Shown: positions 33,124-44,178, counted from the first letter of the stretch. The stretch: DNA of 64,000 nucleotides from Campanula takesimana (GCA_026119855.1 JAOWBW010001442.1:1-64000); one strand, 5' to 3'. Made by a program: numbers and translations. Notes: generated by a model from the letters alone, not told the origin.

Positions 33124-34582
33124 TACTAAAATACATCCATGCCGTGCCTGTTACTAATCCTCCGTTAAGTTTCATCATATCATCAACCAAGCACTCCAAC
33201 CACTTGTAAGATGATCCTCCTTTCTCCGTTGCCTTTCTGCTCTTTTCCCTCATCTCCGTTACCTTTCTCGTTAAACCCCCGTTACCATCCATTAACTTTC
33301 TTATTCCACTCCCAATCGTCTCCGCTTTCACCACACTCTGATTAGCATCTAGTTGATTGTAATCCAGACTGATCTCCACACCCAACCCTAGCTCCTTTAC
33401 CAGTTGATGCGCATTCATTTGTTGCTCTGCATATAGTGGCCAAGTCGCTATAGGAACCCCGCTCCATAGACTCTCCAACGTCGAGTTCCACCCGCAGTGC
33501 GATACAAACCCTGCTATTGCCACATGGGACAACACCGCCATCTGTGGGGCCCACCCTATCACTTTCCCTATTTCATCCGTCCGTTTCAAAAATCCATCTG
33601 GCAGTACCACCGTTGGATCCTCGTACTCCTCCGGAAATCCTTTCGCCAATCCATCGGCCGAGGGTCGTCGTAGGGACCACAAGAACCTGCATCCGCTACG
33701 CTCGAGTCCGACCGCTATCTCACTCACTTGCTTCTTACTAAAGCATCCCCTTGATCCGAAGCATAGGAACACCACTGATGATTCCGGTTGAGCATCGAGC
33801 CACTGCATTATGTGGTCATTTGACGAATTGACCGGTGGTGCGGATTTTAACAAGGGTCCGACGGGGTAGACGCGTGGAGTTTGAGAGTCATATGAAGTGA
33901 GTGCGTGAGGTTCGAGCTCCGTAAATGTGTTGACGATTATGCCCTTAGCTTGTCTGTAGTGTCGGGTGTATCGGAGAAATCTAACGGACCACCAATGCTT
34001 TTCCAACATCCTCTTGGGCAAGTTATTTGCCGGGACGGGTGATTCATAGCTTGGGATGACTAAGTTTCCGGGAAAGTCTTTTAACTCGGAAACATCAACG
34101 CCATGTTCGTCTTGTAGGGTTTGCAAGTGAAGGATAAGGCCGAGAAAAGCAGCACTAGATGTGTAGAAGACGTACGTTCCGACTCCGAATTCCGTGCCGA
34201 CGTCGATCATGGTGGTGCAGAACATGTCGACAACGAGCCCAGCCACACGATGATGACGGTCGTTGATGAGCTGGTGTATGATGTGGCGAACGTGGGGCTT
34301 GTTTTCCTCAAGAATGAGATCGGCCAGGTCAGCGGGGGTAACGAAAATCCAGTGTGGGGAGGGGTTGATTTGAGGTAAGTAGTGGAAATGGAGTCTGGTT
34401 GTGGCGGTGGAAGAGAGAGAGTCGGCGTAGGCATTGGTGATGGGGTCGTTAGGGAGCTTTGTGATGACGACGGAGACGGAGATATGGCTGAAGCGGTTGA
34501 GGAGGAGGTGTGCAAATTCAACTAACTGTCCCATGTGTCCCATTAAAGGGGATGGAATGAAAACCAGATGTACCTTCTCCAT
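33104..34582 (-). CDS. UDP-glycosyltransferase, UGT71-like, second of cluster
   Basis: GT1 glycosyltransferase acting on small acceptors in the cytosol. Single exon, 492 residues from ATG 34582, which aligns with the MEK starts of both paralogues; the preceding in-frame TTG is not used as start. His16 lies in SPLMGHMGQ and Asp119 in LVVDMFCTT. PSPG box at residues 344-387 (WAPQMAVLSH, then HCGWNSTLESL, WPLYAEQ); HVAIAGF has Ala where Gly is usual. It is about 20 residues longer at the C-terminus than the first UGT, and the last six codons plus TAG stop (33104-33106) come from the MITE. Otherwise intact. Acceptor unknown. Confidence 0.93.
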   Translation of the reverse strand: MEKVHLVFIPSPLMGHMGQLVEFAHLLLNRFSHISVSVVITKLPNDPITNAYADSLSSTATTRLHFHYLPQINPSPHWIFVTPADLADLILEENKPHVRHIIHQLINDRHHRVAGLVVDMFCTTMIDVGTEFGVGTYVFYTSSAAFLGLILHLQTLQDEHGVDVSELKDFPGNLVIPSYESPVPANNLPKRMLEKHWWSVRFLRYTRHYRQAKGIIVNTFTELEPHALTSYDSQTPRVYPVGPLLKSAPPVNSSNDHIMQWLDAQPESSVVFLCFGSRGCFSKKQVSEIAVGLERSGCRFLWSLRRPSADGLAKGFPEEYEDPTVVLPDGFLKRTDEIGKVIGWAPQMAVLSHVAIAGFVSHCGWNSTLESLWSGVPIATWPLYAEQQMNAHQLVKELGLGVEISLDYNQLDANQSVVKAETIGSGIRKLMDGNGGLTRKVTEMREKSRKATEKGGSSYKWLECLVDDMMKLNGGLVTGTAWMYFSTPAPEI

Positions 34583-35551
34583 TGTTAACAATGGGTGTGT
34601 TTCTTATGTTCTTCACTGTTGTTGTTGCTGTTGCTGCTGCTGCTACTTTATACTATTGTTTCATAATTTTACTTGCTTTATGGGTGTTTATTTATTGGCC
34701 ACTTTTTCAGAATTTGTAGCTCGTGTCTACAGATAAAAGTTTGCCATGTCCCTCTTTTTAGGATCAACCGGATAAGACCCATCTCAAATCAAATAAATCT
34801 CAACCCAACTGAAAAAACGTGGCAATTTTTTTATCTAAATTGCTACAAGCCAACATCTTGGTAGCCACATAATCTCTTGGTACATTTTCAGTATTCAGCC
34901 AGTTGTCCCTTTAATTTTGGATCATGAAACTTGCATATTCATAATGTTAGGTGTCCCTACTTGTACGAATTTAGTGAGCAACTAAATTGATTGCATAAAA
35001 GTTGACGGTCCAAATTTATGGAAGTAAGCTTGGACCATAGAGATTCGAAAACTAAGAAAATTTTCATTGTAATTGTAGAAAACACTTATTCCTATATTTT
35101 TGGAAATTGTTGCTGCTGTATCTCAACTAATGACAATCTTATCTTTCAGATAACACTCTCCAATTGGATGAAATTACTGATAGTATATACTCCCTCCAAG
35201 TAACCACCCCATTTTGATAAGTCAATACTTTTTTTGGACGGTTTAATTTAGTACCCTTTTTATTTCAAAAGGATCGTCTCTTTTACTATTTTTGTTTGTC
35301 TATATAAAGATTGTCTCATTTTCATAATTGAAGGATTAAATTTATTCTACTTTTATAATTGCCCTTCTGATACCTAAAGATAGGAGGTGAGGAAGAGAGA
35401 TTGTGAGCCAAGGATAAAGACGAAGAGATGAGGATAGTGATGAAAACGAAATTGTATAGCCCCCAAATTATTTACAGGCATAGTAATTTACAGGTAAAGA
35501 ACCATTTTTTTCCCAACTGTTTCTTCTTACCTAGTAAAAGATGTGTTGAGA
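34583..35551. other. Spacer upstream of second UGT, downstream of third
   Basis: Begins with a CAG/GCT-type repeat (34618-34645, 5' UTR of the second UGT). The rest is AT-rich. 35190-35345 has short MITE-like words (ACTCCCTCCAAG; TTTCAAAAGGATCGTCTC) but no clear termini. No gene found. Confidence 0.45.
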
Positions 35552-36990
35552 TCAGGTGTTACTATGCGTAAACTCATTCACTAGTCCCTCCAAGCATTTG
35601 TAAGAAGAACCTCCTTTCTCCATTGCCATTCTGCTCTTCTCTTTAAACTCCTGCACCCTTCTTCTAATCTCACAATCACCATCCATCACCCTCCTTATTC
35701 CCTCCTCGATCGCCTCCGCTCTCACCAAATCCTTACTGTTCTTCGACTGATCATAATCCAAAGTAATCGCCACCCCTAATTCGAGCTCTTTCACCAACTG
35801 AAATGCGTTCTGTTGTTGCTCCGCGTATAATGGCCATGTGGCAATTGGGACCCCCCACCACAGACTTTCCAGTATCGAGTTCCACCCACAATGCGACACG
35901 AACCCCCCAACTGCCACGTGGGATAATATCCACGTCTGTGGGGCCCAACCGATCACTTTCCCTATCCCCACCGTTCTTTTCAAGAAACCTTCCGGTAAGA
36001 CCTCACTCACATCTTCATAGTCGGTCGGAAACCCTTTAACGCCCTCCGGTGGAGGCTGACGAAGCGACAGCAAAAAGCGTGACCCACTCCTCTCGAGCCC
36101 CCTCGCTATTTCGTCAACTTGGTTAAGATTGAACCCTCCTCTAGAACCAAAGCATAAAAACACTACGGAAGACCTAGGCTGCGTATTTAGCCACTGCATT
36201 ATGCCATCATCAACTGGAATATTCGGGGTTTGTTTAGTAGCGGTCCTATAGGATAGACAGGCGGAGTTTTGGTATCATAAGAACTGAGGGCATGGGGTTC
36301 TAAGTCGTGAAATGTGTTTACGATTATGCCCTTTGCTTCTCTGTACTTTTGCGCGTACTTGTGAAACCTGGTGGACCAACTCTGTTTGTCCATCAGCACA
36401 AATGGTAACACGGAAATTGGAACCGGATTCAAGAAACTCGGTACAACCAACTCATTAGTTGAGTCTTTCAGCTGAGTTATATCCTGACCTTGTTCATCAT
36501 GGAGCGTTTGCAAGTGAAGCATGAGTCCAAGAAACGAAGCGTTTGAGGTGAAGAACACGTAGGTAGGGATCCCGAATTCCCTGCCTACATCAAACATGGA
36601 AGTGCAAAACATATCGACTATGCATGCTGCAAGTCTTATAGGTTGATGCAACTCACAGTTCATTCTCTGATAGATGAACTCTCTGACGTGGGGCTTATGA
36701 CCTTCGATTATGAGATCACCCAAACTTCCAACATTCTCGAAATTCTTGTCGGAAGACGGGTTAGGAGAAGGAAGTTGTACGAATCGGAGGCGATCTTGAC
36801 CGTTGGATGAGCCGGAAGGAGAGAGCGATTCGATAGAGATGGTGCCGATGGGACCTATAGGAAGCTTCATAACGAGAATCGAGATGGAAAGATGATCAAA
36901 TCGATTGATCATCGTCTTCGCGAACTCCACCGCCTGCCCATTGTGTCCCATTAGCGGGGAAGGAATGAAAATCACTTCCACCTTCTCCAT
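35552..36990 (-). pseudogene. UDP-glycosyltransferase, UGT71-like, third of cluster, one frameshift
   Basis: Two abutting ORFs, 36990-36199 and 36199-35552, make up one GT1 gene split by a single frameshift near 36215-36240, just after the YPIGPLL motif. N-terminal half: SPLMGHNGQ with the catalytic His, and CIVDMFCTSM with the Asp. C-terminal half: VVFLCFGSRGG, the PSPG box (WAPQTWILSH, HCGWNSILESL, WPLYAEQQ) and an end like its neighbours. Apart from the shift nothing is damaged, so it is either a very young pseudogene, an assembly error, or an allele with a broken copy. If the shift is false this is a third working enzyme. Confidence 0.88.
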
Positions 36991-37272
36991 CTCGGATCGG
37001 TAGTTTTTGCCCCTATTTCACCACTGATTTAAGTGATATATATGCACATTTCTCTCTAGTTGAAGAAGTAAAAACTTGGTTGAATTGAAACACATAATTC
37101 TTTTTTCTAATTTTTTAAAAAGTTTTGATTTCTATTTTGAACCACAATTGGGAGATCTTATCGGCACAGGATGGATAGGTTGGTCCCCTACAAATGAACC
37201 ACAATAATGGTGCATCGACATCAAACTTTGCTTATAGGGGTCTCCTATGGCTCGTTTTAGTAAAAAAAAAAT
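36991..37272. other. Upstream region of third UGT
   Basis: AT-rich presumed promoter. ATATATATGCAC near 37035 is a weak TATA candidate on the minus strand. It ends in an A-run against the MULE-like terminus. Confidence 0.4.
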
Positions 37273-37626
37273 GGGCAAATTGCATTTTAGTTACCTGAGT
37301 TTTTCGTCAAGTTTCAATTAGTTACCCAATTTGTGTTTCGGTCAATTTAGTTATTGAATTTGTCTTTTTGTTACAATTAGGTGTAAAATTGGTTAGTTCG
37401 TCAAAAACCTAACGAAAATAACGAAAATAGAACAAACTTTTACCAAAATTGCGATGATCACCCCTATAGTTTATATTATTTCAGTTTGCCCCCACCCTTA
37501 TAAATTTTCCAGAAAAATATACTCCCTCCCCTCCCCTCCAATCGTTCACACATGCGCGCTCTCTCTCTCTCTCTCTAGCCCACGGCCTCTCCCTCCGCCG
37601 CCGTCGTCAAATTCTCCGACTCCAGC

Positions 37627-37932
37627 ATGGAAGAAAGGAGAAAAAGAAGAACAAGAAACAAAAACACAAACACCCAAATGACCAATCCACAAAATCCACC
37701 TCCGATTTCTCCTTCAAACCCAACTCCGACGTAAAGGGTCTCCGTTTCGGCGACCAATTCATCGTGAAATCCTTCACAATCCGCTCACACTAGGCCTGGG
37801 AACGAAGAAATCAAAGGTGATTTTGTTCGTGTTCGAGTCGGAGAATATGAAAGCGGCGGTGGACCGGTCGTGCCGGCGGAGATACCGCTAGGAGAAGTGA
37901 ACCGGAAGCTGATAAGGGGATTGGGTGTGTGA
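37627..37932 (+). pseudogene. Captured coding fragments inside MULE-like element
   Basis: One frame at about 37690-37790 reads TSDFSFKPNSDVKGLRFGD then QFIVKSFTIRSH. A second at about 37797-37890 reads GTKKSKVILFVFESENMKAA. A third reads PAEIPLGEVNRKLIRGL. The pieces are collinear and look like one plant protein with an internal deletion and one-base frameshift. I do not recognise the parent gene with certainty. A CT microsatellite (37558-37577), plausibly its 5' UTR, precedes it. Confidence 0.6.
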
Positions 37933-37967
37933 ATATCAGATCAAGATCTAGATATTCACACACCCAA
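37921..37967. repeat. Perfect hairpin within MULE-like element
   Basis: TTGGGTGTGTGAATATC (37921-37937) recurs as its exact complement at 37951-37967, with a 13-base loop. It sits at the end of the captured coding fragment. Confidence 0.9.
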
Positions 37968-38734
37968 TTCTGTAGGTTTGATTTTGTAGGTTTGATTTGA
38001 GCGAACCCAATTCTGGGTTTGATTTTTGTCTAATTATGTGGGTGATTTCTGCGTTTGTTCGTTTGTGTGTGCGGCGTTTGTGCGAACCCAAATGTGTTGG
38101 TTGATGGTTGTTTTGGTTAGCGGTCATTTTGTCGTTCATGGTGGTGTTTTTTGGTAGTGGATTGCTGTGGTGGGTGGTGGTACAGAGGAAGAGTTAGGTT
38201 GCAGGTGAATTTCACCAGAGTTGAGGTAGGGGGAATGGTACAGAGGAAGAGTTATTGTTGTTGTTGATTAGAAGATAGGTGGTTATGGTAGTGGCCGGAT
38301 TTGGGTGGTGGTGATGACCGGATTTTGAGAAAGTGATGATGACGGTGGTTATCGTGGTTGCCGGACTTGGGCTTGTTATTGTTGTTGTTGGCTACAAATT
38401 AACATTCGTTAGTTTGGGGGTGTAATGGAATAATTTAAACTTTAGGGTTGATCATTGCAATTTTGAAAGAACTTTGTTACATATTTCATCCATTTTCGTT
38501 AGGTTTTTGACGAACTAACCAATTTTACACCTAATTGTAACAAAAAGACAAATTCAATAACTAAATTGACCGAAACACAAACTGGGTAACTAATTGAAAC
38601 TTGACGACAAACTCAGGTAACTAATTTGCAATTTGCCCTAAAAAAAACTTATCAATATATTTTGACAACTTAATATATAATGGCAAACAATTATTAATGA
38701 AATTGGATCAGTTTATTAAAAGTATAATCATTTT

Positions 38735-38960
38735 GTAACGACTCGAGCCCAAGCTAGCTCGCAAGCGTAAGGCCGGGGTTTTGCTCTAAAGCCCGACTCA
38801 CTACGCATGCACCACACACTAGCCCACTAAGCTTTCAAAAGTCCAATGAAAGATTTGATGCTTAGTAGGAGTGTATGAGTCTTCTATATAACACACTCAA
38901 TTTCCACATATTTTCAATGTGGGACGAAAGATAATCACATTATCTGTTAACCAAAGCTAT
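38735..38960. repeat. Probable LTR/TRIM-like repeat fragment
   Basis: Begins GTAACGACTCGAGCCCAAGC and includes a TATA-like TCTATATAA and a GTGGGACGAAAG segment, a composition reminiscent of small plant LTR or TRIM repeats. Ends not defined, no TSD found. Confidence 0.35.
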
Positions 38961-40551
38961 TTATTTTAAAATAAAAAAATCAGATAATAAAAACTGCACT
39001 ACGTTTCAATTGCAGACACACGTAAATGATGTGTTGTAGAAATGGAAGGCCAATGTGTCGAGAAGAAATAATGTTAAAGATTAGAGAGACAGTTAGGTAG
39101 GTTGAAGCATATAGGGTGATGGGCAGTGGGCACCCCACCCTAGTGATGGGTGAAAAGGAGTAATGGTTATGTCGTCAAGCTCATCCACACCATCTTGCTT
39201 CTTCCTTTCAGGGTGTGCAAGATTTTTTTTTTCGAAAACAGACACTCCTTCGGTCTTAAAATAATTTTTTCATATGCTATTTTTTCTCATTTTTTTAATT
39301 TAGCGATATAAGTACATAAACAAAATATGACTAGCGAAACAAGTGTTCATATTCTTTAAAAGTTTATGAAAAGATTATTTTGAACCATTGAGAGTATTAA
39401 AATCGGACCAAATCAATAATTACGTGTGTTATCAGACAATTGCAGGCCAACATGGCAAGTTATTCAGGGCTCAACACTTGAAAAAAAAAAAAGAAAAAAA
39501 AAAAAAAAAAAAACGCTTCCTGAAAGTTTAAGACATTATATTCGCCCCATATTCACTAACCTTCGATCTGGTGTGTCAAACCATATTGCCTTGGTTAAAA
39601 TGACTAAGGCTCCATTTATTTTGAGAAAAATGACTTCCGAAAAATAGCTTCATAAAAATGTTTCTTGAAAAATGTTTTTTTTTTAAGATAATAAAAAAAC
39701 TAGATCTTTTTCGGTACATTCATTATTGTATCTTCTTTCATTTTCTTTTATCTTCTTCCATTTCATTTTTCCTTGATTTGATTGAGTAGTAAAATCTCAA
39801 ATTTTGCATTTATTAATTGTCAATTTGATAATTGATAAATGTAAAATTTAGGGATTAAATTCTAGATTTGTAGTTTTTTTGTTTTCTCTTGTTAAATTGT
39901 TGAATAAATCATGTTGCCATACTTCTTGTTCGATTATATGTTATCTCCCTGTGTCGGGAACCTTTGCATTCTCCCATTTGTTGAGAGCATTTGTCTTCTC
40001 TCCTTTATTGGGAGCCTCTGCCTTCTCTCCTTTGTGAGAGCCTTTCAATGATTTTGATATTTGTTCTTGGTGCAATGCTTGAGATGTTTGGTTGCGAATT
40101 TACTGCCGACCTAAATGCATCAATTTTTTGTGTTTGCATAGCCAAATTCTTACCGTTCGAAGGTTTATTAAAGGGCGGTATTGAGCTGTGTCCAAGTTTT
40201 ACTTGGAGAATCATTTGTGCATCACATGTTATAGTTCCCAAGAACATTTTAGGCAATTTATGTGTAAATCTTAATTGCAGCTATTACATTATGAACGAGC
40301 CTCCGTCATTTTGTGTAACACCGTCTTCTTAAATTTATTAATGTAATTATGTGTTGTTTGCTTTAAAAAAAAAAATAAAAAATAAAAAAAACTAGCTTTC
40401 AGTTGTTTGGTAAAACTTTGGGAATTCTTTAGAAAAACATTTTTCCATGATCGGTAAAGCTTGTGAAAGTGTCTGAAATTTTCTTTTATTACAAAATAAT
40501 GAATTACAATTTAAATACGACTAACATTAACTATTTTTGGATAGAGGGGAG
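38961..40551. other. AT-rich intergenic stretch, old repeat remnants
   Basis: 39480-39514 is an almost pure A-run. 39600-39660 resembles one transposon end (GGCTCCATTTATTTTGAG) and 40390-40470 a related opposite end. Between them, 39940-40390 ends in an A-rich tail (GTTTGCTTTAAAAAAAA), possibly a LINE or SINE 3' end. The ORF 39991-40332 has no recognised domain and is not called. Confidence 0.4.
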
Positions 40552-41163
40552 TAGGGATGGCCAAACTGAACCGGACCGAAACCGTAACCGAAAAGCCCAG
40601 AACCGCCTTGAACCTTGACGAAAACCGGAACCGTGTGAACCGGAACCGTTTGTAACACGGTCCGGTTCCGGTTCATCCCCTCTAAAAACCGTGAACCGGC
40701 GGTTCCGAACCGCCATGAACCGCCTAGAACGAACCGGAACCGTTATAAAAAACCGTTAGAAAACCATCAAAAGCCGTTAAAATCGTTAAATTTCTAACGG
40801 TTTCATCAGAATTAACCGTTATTAACGGAACATTGACAAGAAAAGTTCGGTTTTGATTGGGTTTTTTAGCCAAATTCAGTGAATTAAAATTATAAAAATT
40901 AGTTGAGTATATAAAAAAAAAGGAGGGACGGGCCTCTTTAGTTTTTTAAACATTTTTTCTATACCTTTTTTGTAAAAAAAAATCGACAATAAAATATTAT
41001 TATAATTGTTTTTCTGTTAAAAAAATATTTAAAAAAAAAAATGAAACTGTGGACCGGCGGTTCCGAACCGTGAACTAGCGATTCCGAACCGTAACCGGAA
41101 GAGAAACGGTTCAGTTACGGTTCAAGCTTTTTCGGAACCGGAACCATGTTTGGTCATGCCTAT
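40552..41163 (+). mobile_element. GGTTCCGG-rich non-autonomous element, copy B
   Basis: Starts TAGGGATGGCCAAACTGAAC and ends GAACCATGTTTGGTCATGCC. Reverse complement of 30990-31582 across nearly its whole length, including the AT-rich centre. About 610 bp, no coding capacity. Confidence 0.7.
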
Positions 41164-41229
41164 AGGGGTGTGTGGGTATAAGAAAAAACTAAAGGGCGAA
41201 TAACAATTCTTTTTTGGAGTAGTAATAAT

Positions 41230-41497
41230 TAGGGATGACCAAAACCGGTTCCGGTTCGGCAAAAGGGTGACCCTGAACCGGCCCGCGCTTACCCCGGTTC
41301 CGGTCCCCCCCTTAAAATTATTGAAAAACAAGGGATTTTCGGTCCGGTTCCGGTCCGGTTCGGCATATATGTGACCCTGAACCGGCCCGGATGCCTTGCG
41401 GTTCCGGTTCGTCCGGTTCCGGTTTCCTCCCCGGTTTGCTCCGGTTCCGGGCTTTTCCGGTCCGTTTTTCCGGTTCGGTTTGGCCATCCCTATCCCT
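41230..41497. mobile_element. Small hAT-like MITE (GGTTCCGG family 2)
   Basis: Starts TAGGGATGACCAAAACCGG and ends GGTTTGGCCATCCCTATCCC. AGTAATAAT occurs on both sides (41221-41229 and 41498-41506), an 8-9-bp duplication as expected for hAT. Related to 53007-53292. Confidence 0.75.
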
Positions 41498-41506
41498 AGT
41501 AATAAT

Positions 41507-42149
41507 GTTATCTCACTTCCACAGCTGCAAAGTAAATCGCTATCATTACAAACTGTTGGCCATCATATTTTTTCACTTCTTGACATGCATTATGTACGAC
41601 TATCACTACAAATTATGCAACAAATGTTTTTTTTCCCTCAAAAACTGATGCAAGGTTTAACTTCTAAAATGGTCCTTGAACTTATTTTTTTTTGCCAACC
41701 AGCAAAATATCTTAATTCCCTAAACAATGAAGGGGACCCGGAACCGCTCCACCCCTCCACCCAACAGCTCCGATCAAGGCCACATTGACGTGTTCATCAT
41801 CTGTGCGGCTAAGATGATTTCAATTTTTTGTGGGTCCTACCAAGCTCGGACACATCTCATCCGTCGAACACAAAATCCAATGAGGTGGCTCTAATCGGAG
41901 CCATTGGATGGAGCGGGTGGAGCTAACCGCTCAGTGGAGTGGTTCGAAATCCCATGCAGGGCGCAGGGCGAGGGTAAAGTAAGACATGATTTAACTTTTA
42001 TCTGCGGCCGGGGTGTGACTGTGAGTGTGTGACCTAGTATTTACACCCAGAAAAAACATACAAGAACTGGGACAGATGGAGTACCATTTAAAGCCGTAAA
42101 ATAAAATACTGATCAATCATTCATTTGGAAAGGAGAAGGCAACATCTAA
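41507..42149. other. Spacer, nothing recognised
   Basis: Mixed-composition sequence with a short GC-rich part at 41730-41960. No domain-bearing ORF, no clear repeat ends. Confidence 0.45.
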
Positions 42150-42618
42150 GGGGGCGTTTGGTTCGGCAGAAAAAAAATGAAGGAATGGAATGGTCAATGG
42201 AATGGGAATCCTGAAGGAATTGGAAAGGAAAATAATTGGTCAAACCTTGTGTTTTGGTTGACACGGAATGGAATTGAATTTCCATTCAATTCCTAGGTAA
42301 TTCATGTTTGGTTTCAAGACAAAAGTGTTGGAATGGAATAATAATAAATAATAATAATAATAATAATAATAAGAAGAAATAATAATAATAAAATAATAAT
42401 AATAATATTAATAATAAGAAATAATAATAATAATAATATTAATAATAAGAAATAATAATAATAATAAATAATATTAATAATAAGAAATAATAAGAAATAA
42501 TAATAATAATAAGAAATAATAATAAGAAATAATAATAATTAATAATAATAATAATATTAATAATAAGAAATAATAATAAATAAATAATAATAATTAATAA
42601 TTATTATTATAGTAATAA

Positions 42619-42649
<31 letters not shown>

Positions 42650-43135
42650 TTTATTATTGATTATTATTATTACTATTATTATTATTTATTATAATGATAA
42701 ATTAATATTTATTATTATCACTATTATTATCACTATTTATAGTAATAAACAATAATAAAAAAAAAATTATTATTATTTATTATTATCACTATTATTATTA
42801 TTATTATTATTACTATTATTATTATTATTTATTATTATTTTTTTATTATTATTATTTATCATTATTATTATTTATTATTATATTATTTATTATTAACATT
42901 ATTTCTATTATTATTATTATTATTTATTTTTATTAATATTTATTATTATATTATTATTAGTTATTATTATTTATTATTATTTATTATTATTCTTATTTAT
43001 TTATTTATTATTTATTATTATTATTATTATTATTATTTATTATTTGTTATTATTTATTATTATTATTTATTATTTTATTATTATTATTATTATTTATTTT
43101 TATTTTTATTTACTATTATTATTATTATTATTATT

Positions 43136-43218
<83 letters not shown>

Positions 43219-43418
43219 ATTCCATCAATGGAATGATTTTGGTGGAATTGAACTTTCCATCCATTTTGTGAAGGAATGGACAATTCCTTCATTTGAAGGA
43301 ATTCATCATTGCAATGGAATGGAAGAATTTTACCAAACATGATAAAGGAATGAGTCAACCGGAATTGACCATTCAATTCCATTCCATTCCCCCCAATTCC
43401 CCCCAACCAAACGCCACC
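42150..43418. mobile_element. Tourist/Harbinger-like MITE containing a giant TAA/TTA microsatellite
   Basis: Ends GGGGGCGTTTGGTTCGG and CCCCAACCAAACGCCACC, complementary and flanked by TAA (42147-42149, 43419-43421), as for PIF/Harbinger-type elements. Subterminal GGAATGGAATGG arms are complementary too. The middle, 42340-43217, is simple repeat. Confidence 0.75.
42340..43217. repeat. (TAA)n then (TTA)n microsatellite, about 880 bp, self-complementary
   Basis: The left third (to about 42650) is TAA/AAT units, the rest TTA/ATT units, so the two halves pair as one palindrome. Poly-Leu/Ile ORFs here are artefacts. Confidence 0.9.
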
Positions 43419-43421
43419 TAA

Positions 43422-43915
43422 GACTCTTGGCATTTGAGTTCCGCACAAAAATCTACTAGATGTGTCCCAAGATGAATGTTCTAATAAAAATTAAATTTGC
43501 TCTCTATTGATAACGAACAAATTTGAAAATTTATTGGACATTCATCTAGGGACGGAGAGAGTATATCCAAATCTGCACACGCAGCAACTGAATAATGTGC
43601 CTACTTCAAAACAGTCTACAAGACTGCACCAACTGCTATGAAACTTTGAGCATAAAAGAAGCCAAACAATCCACCTTCCAGGCATGGCTCAAAAGCCAAC
43701 AGCAAAAGGGTATTCATGCATTCACATAACCATATTATTATTAAATAACTGCATATATCTACTACTCTATCAGTCCCTAAACCCTAAATGAATAAATCAA
43801 GGTACATGAAAATCTCTACCTTTTATAATTTACCTTTTACTATAATTTAGTAGCAAAGATTCATATATTCTGATATTCTGATAAGCATCTTTCCAAACAT
43901 TTAGTTTTGCAAGTA
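43422..43915. other. Spacer with partial Stowaway-like remnant
   Basis: 43460-43565 has words mirrored within it (TCCCAAGATGAATGTTC and GGACATTCATCTAGGGAC), a probable decayed MITE. The remainder shows nothing. Confidence 0.4.
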
Positions 43916-44178
43916 CTACATCTGTCCCTAAATGAGTGTCCAAATTTCATCTTAAGGGACATCAGAAAATGTCAACTTTTTTTACATTTTGGTGGCAAAG
44001 ATTCATATATAATCTTGTAATCTCCTTTCCAAACATTTAGTTTTGCACGTATAAAGAGACCGGTGAAAAAATTTCGAAAAAAAAAAAAAAACATTCAAGT
44101 ACAAAGTTATGCTAAAAAAACACTTATTTTGGGATAAAGATTTCTTGAAAATGAACACTCATTTAGGGATAGAGGGAG
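43916..44178. mobile_element. Stowaway-like MITE
   Basis: Starts CTACATCTGTCCCTAAATGA and ends TCATTTAGGGATAGAGGGAG with TA on both sides. A second, partial copy of its right half follows at 44181-44300. Confidence 0.72.

Larger units (their letters stand above)
37273..38638. mobile_element. MULE-like element with captured gene fragment (Pack-MULE type)
   Basis: 1366 bp bounded by GGGCAAATTGCA and TGCAATTTGCCC. The two ends are complementary for about 230 bp (to about 37500 and from about 38400) with few differences, the long-TIR form of Mutator-like elements. A-rich flanks (TAAAAAAAA on both sides) are compatible with a 9-bp duplication. The core is GC-richer and holds pieces of a host coding sequence. 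No transposase present. Confidence 0.78.

Noticed and set aside
34582..34591. Upstream in-frame TTG as start of the second UGT
   Set aside because: Plants rarely start at TTG, and the ATG at 34582 aligns with both paralogues.
39991..40332. 113-codon plus ORF as a gene
   Set aside because: No recognised domain, no promoter, and it sits in a repeat-like stretch with an A-rich tail.
43044..43271. Leucine/isoleucine-rich ORF resembling a membrane protein
   Set aside because: Pure translation of the TTA/ATT microsatellite.
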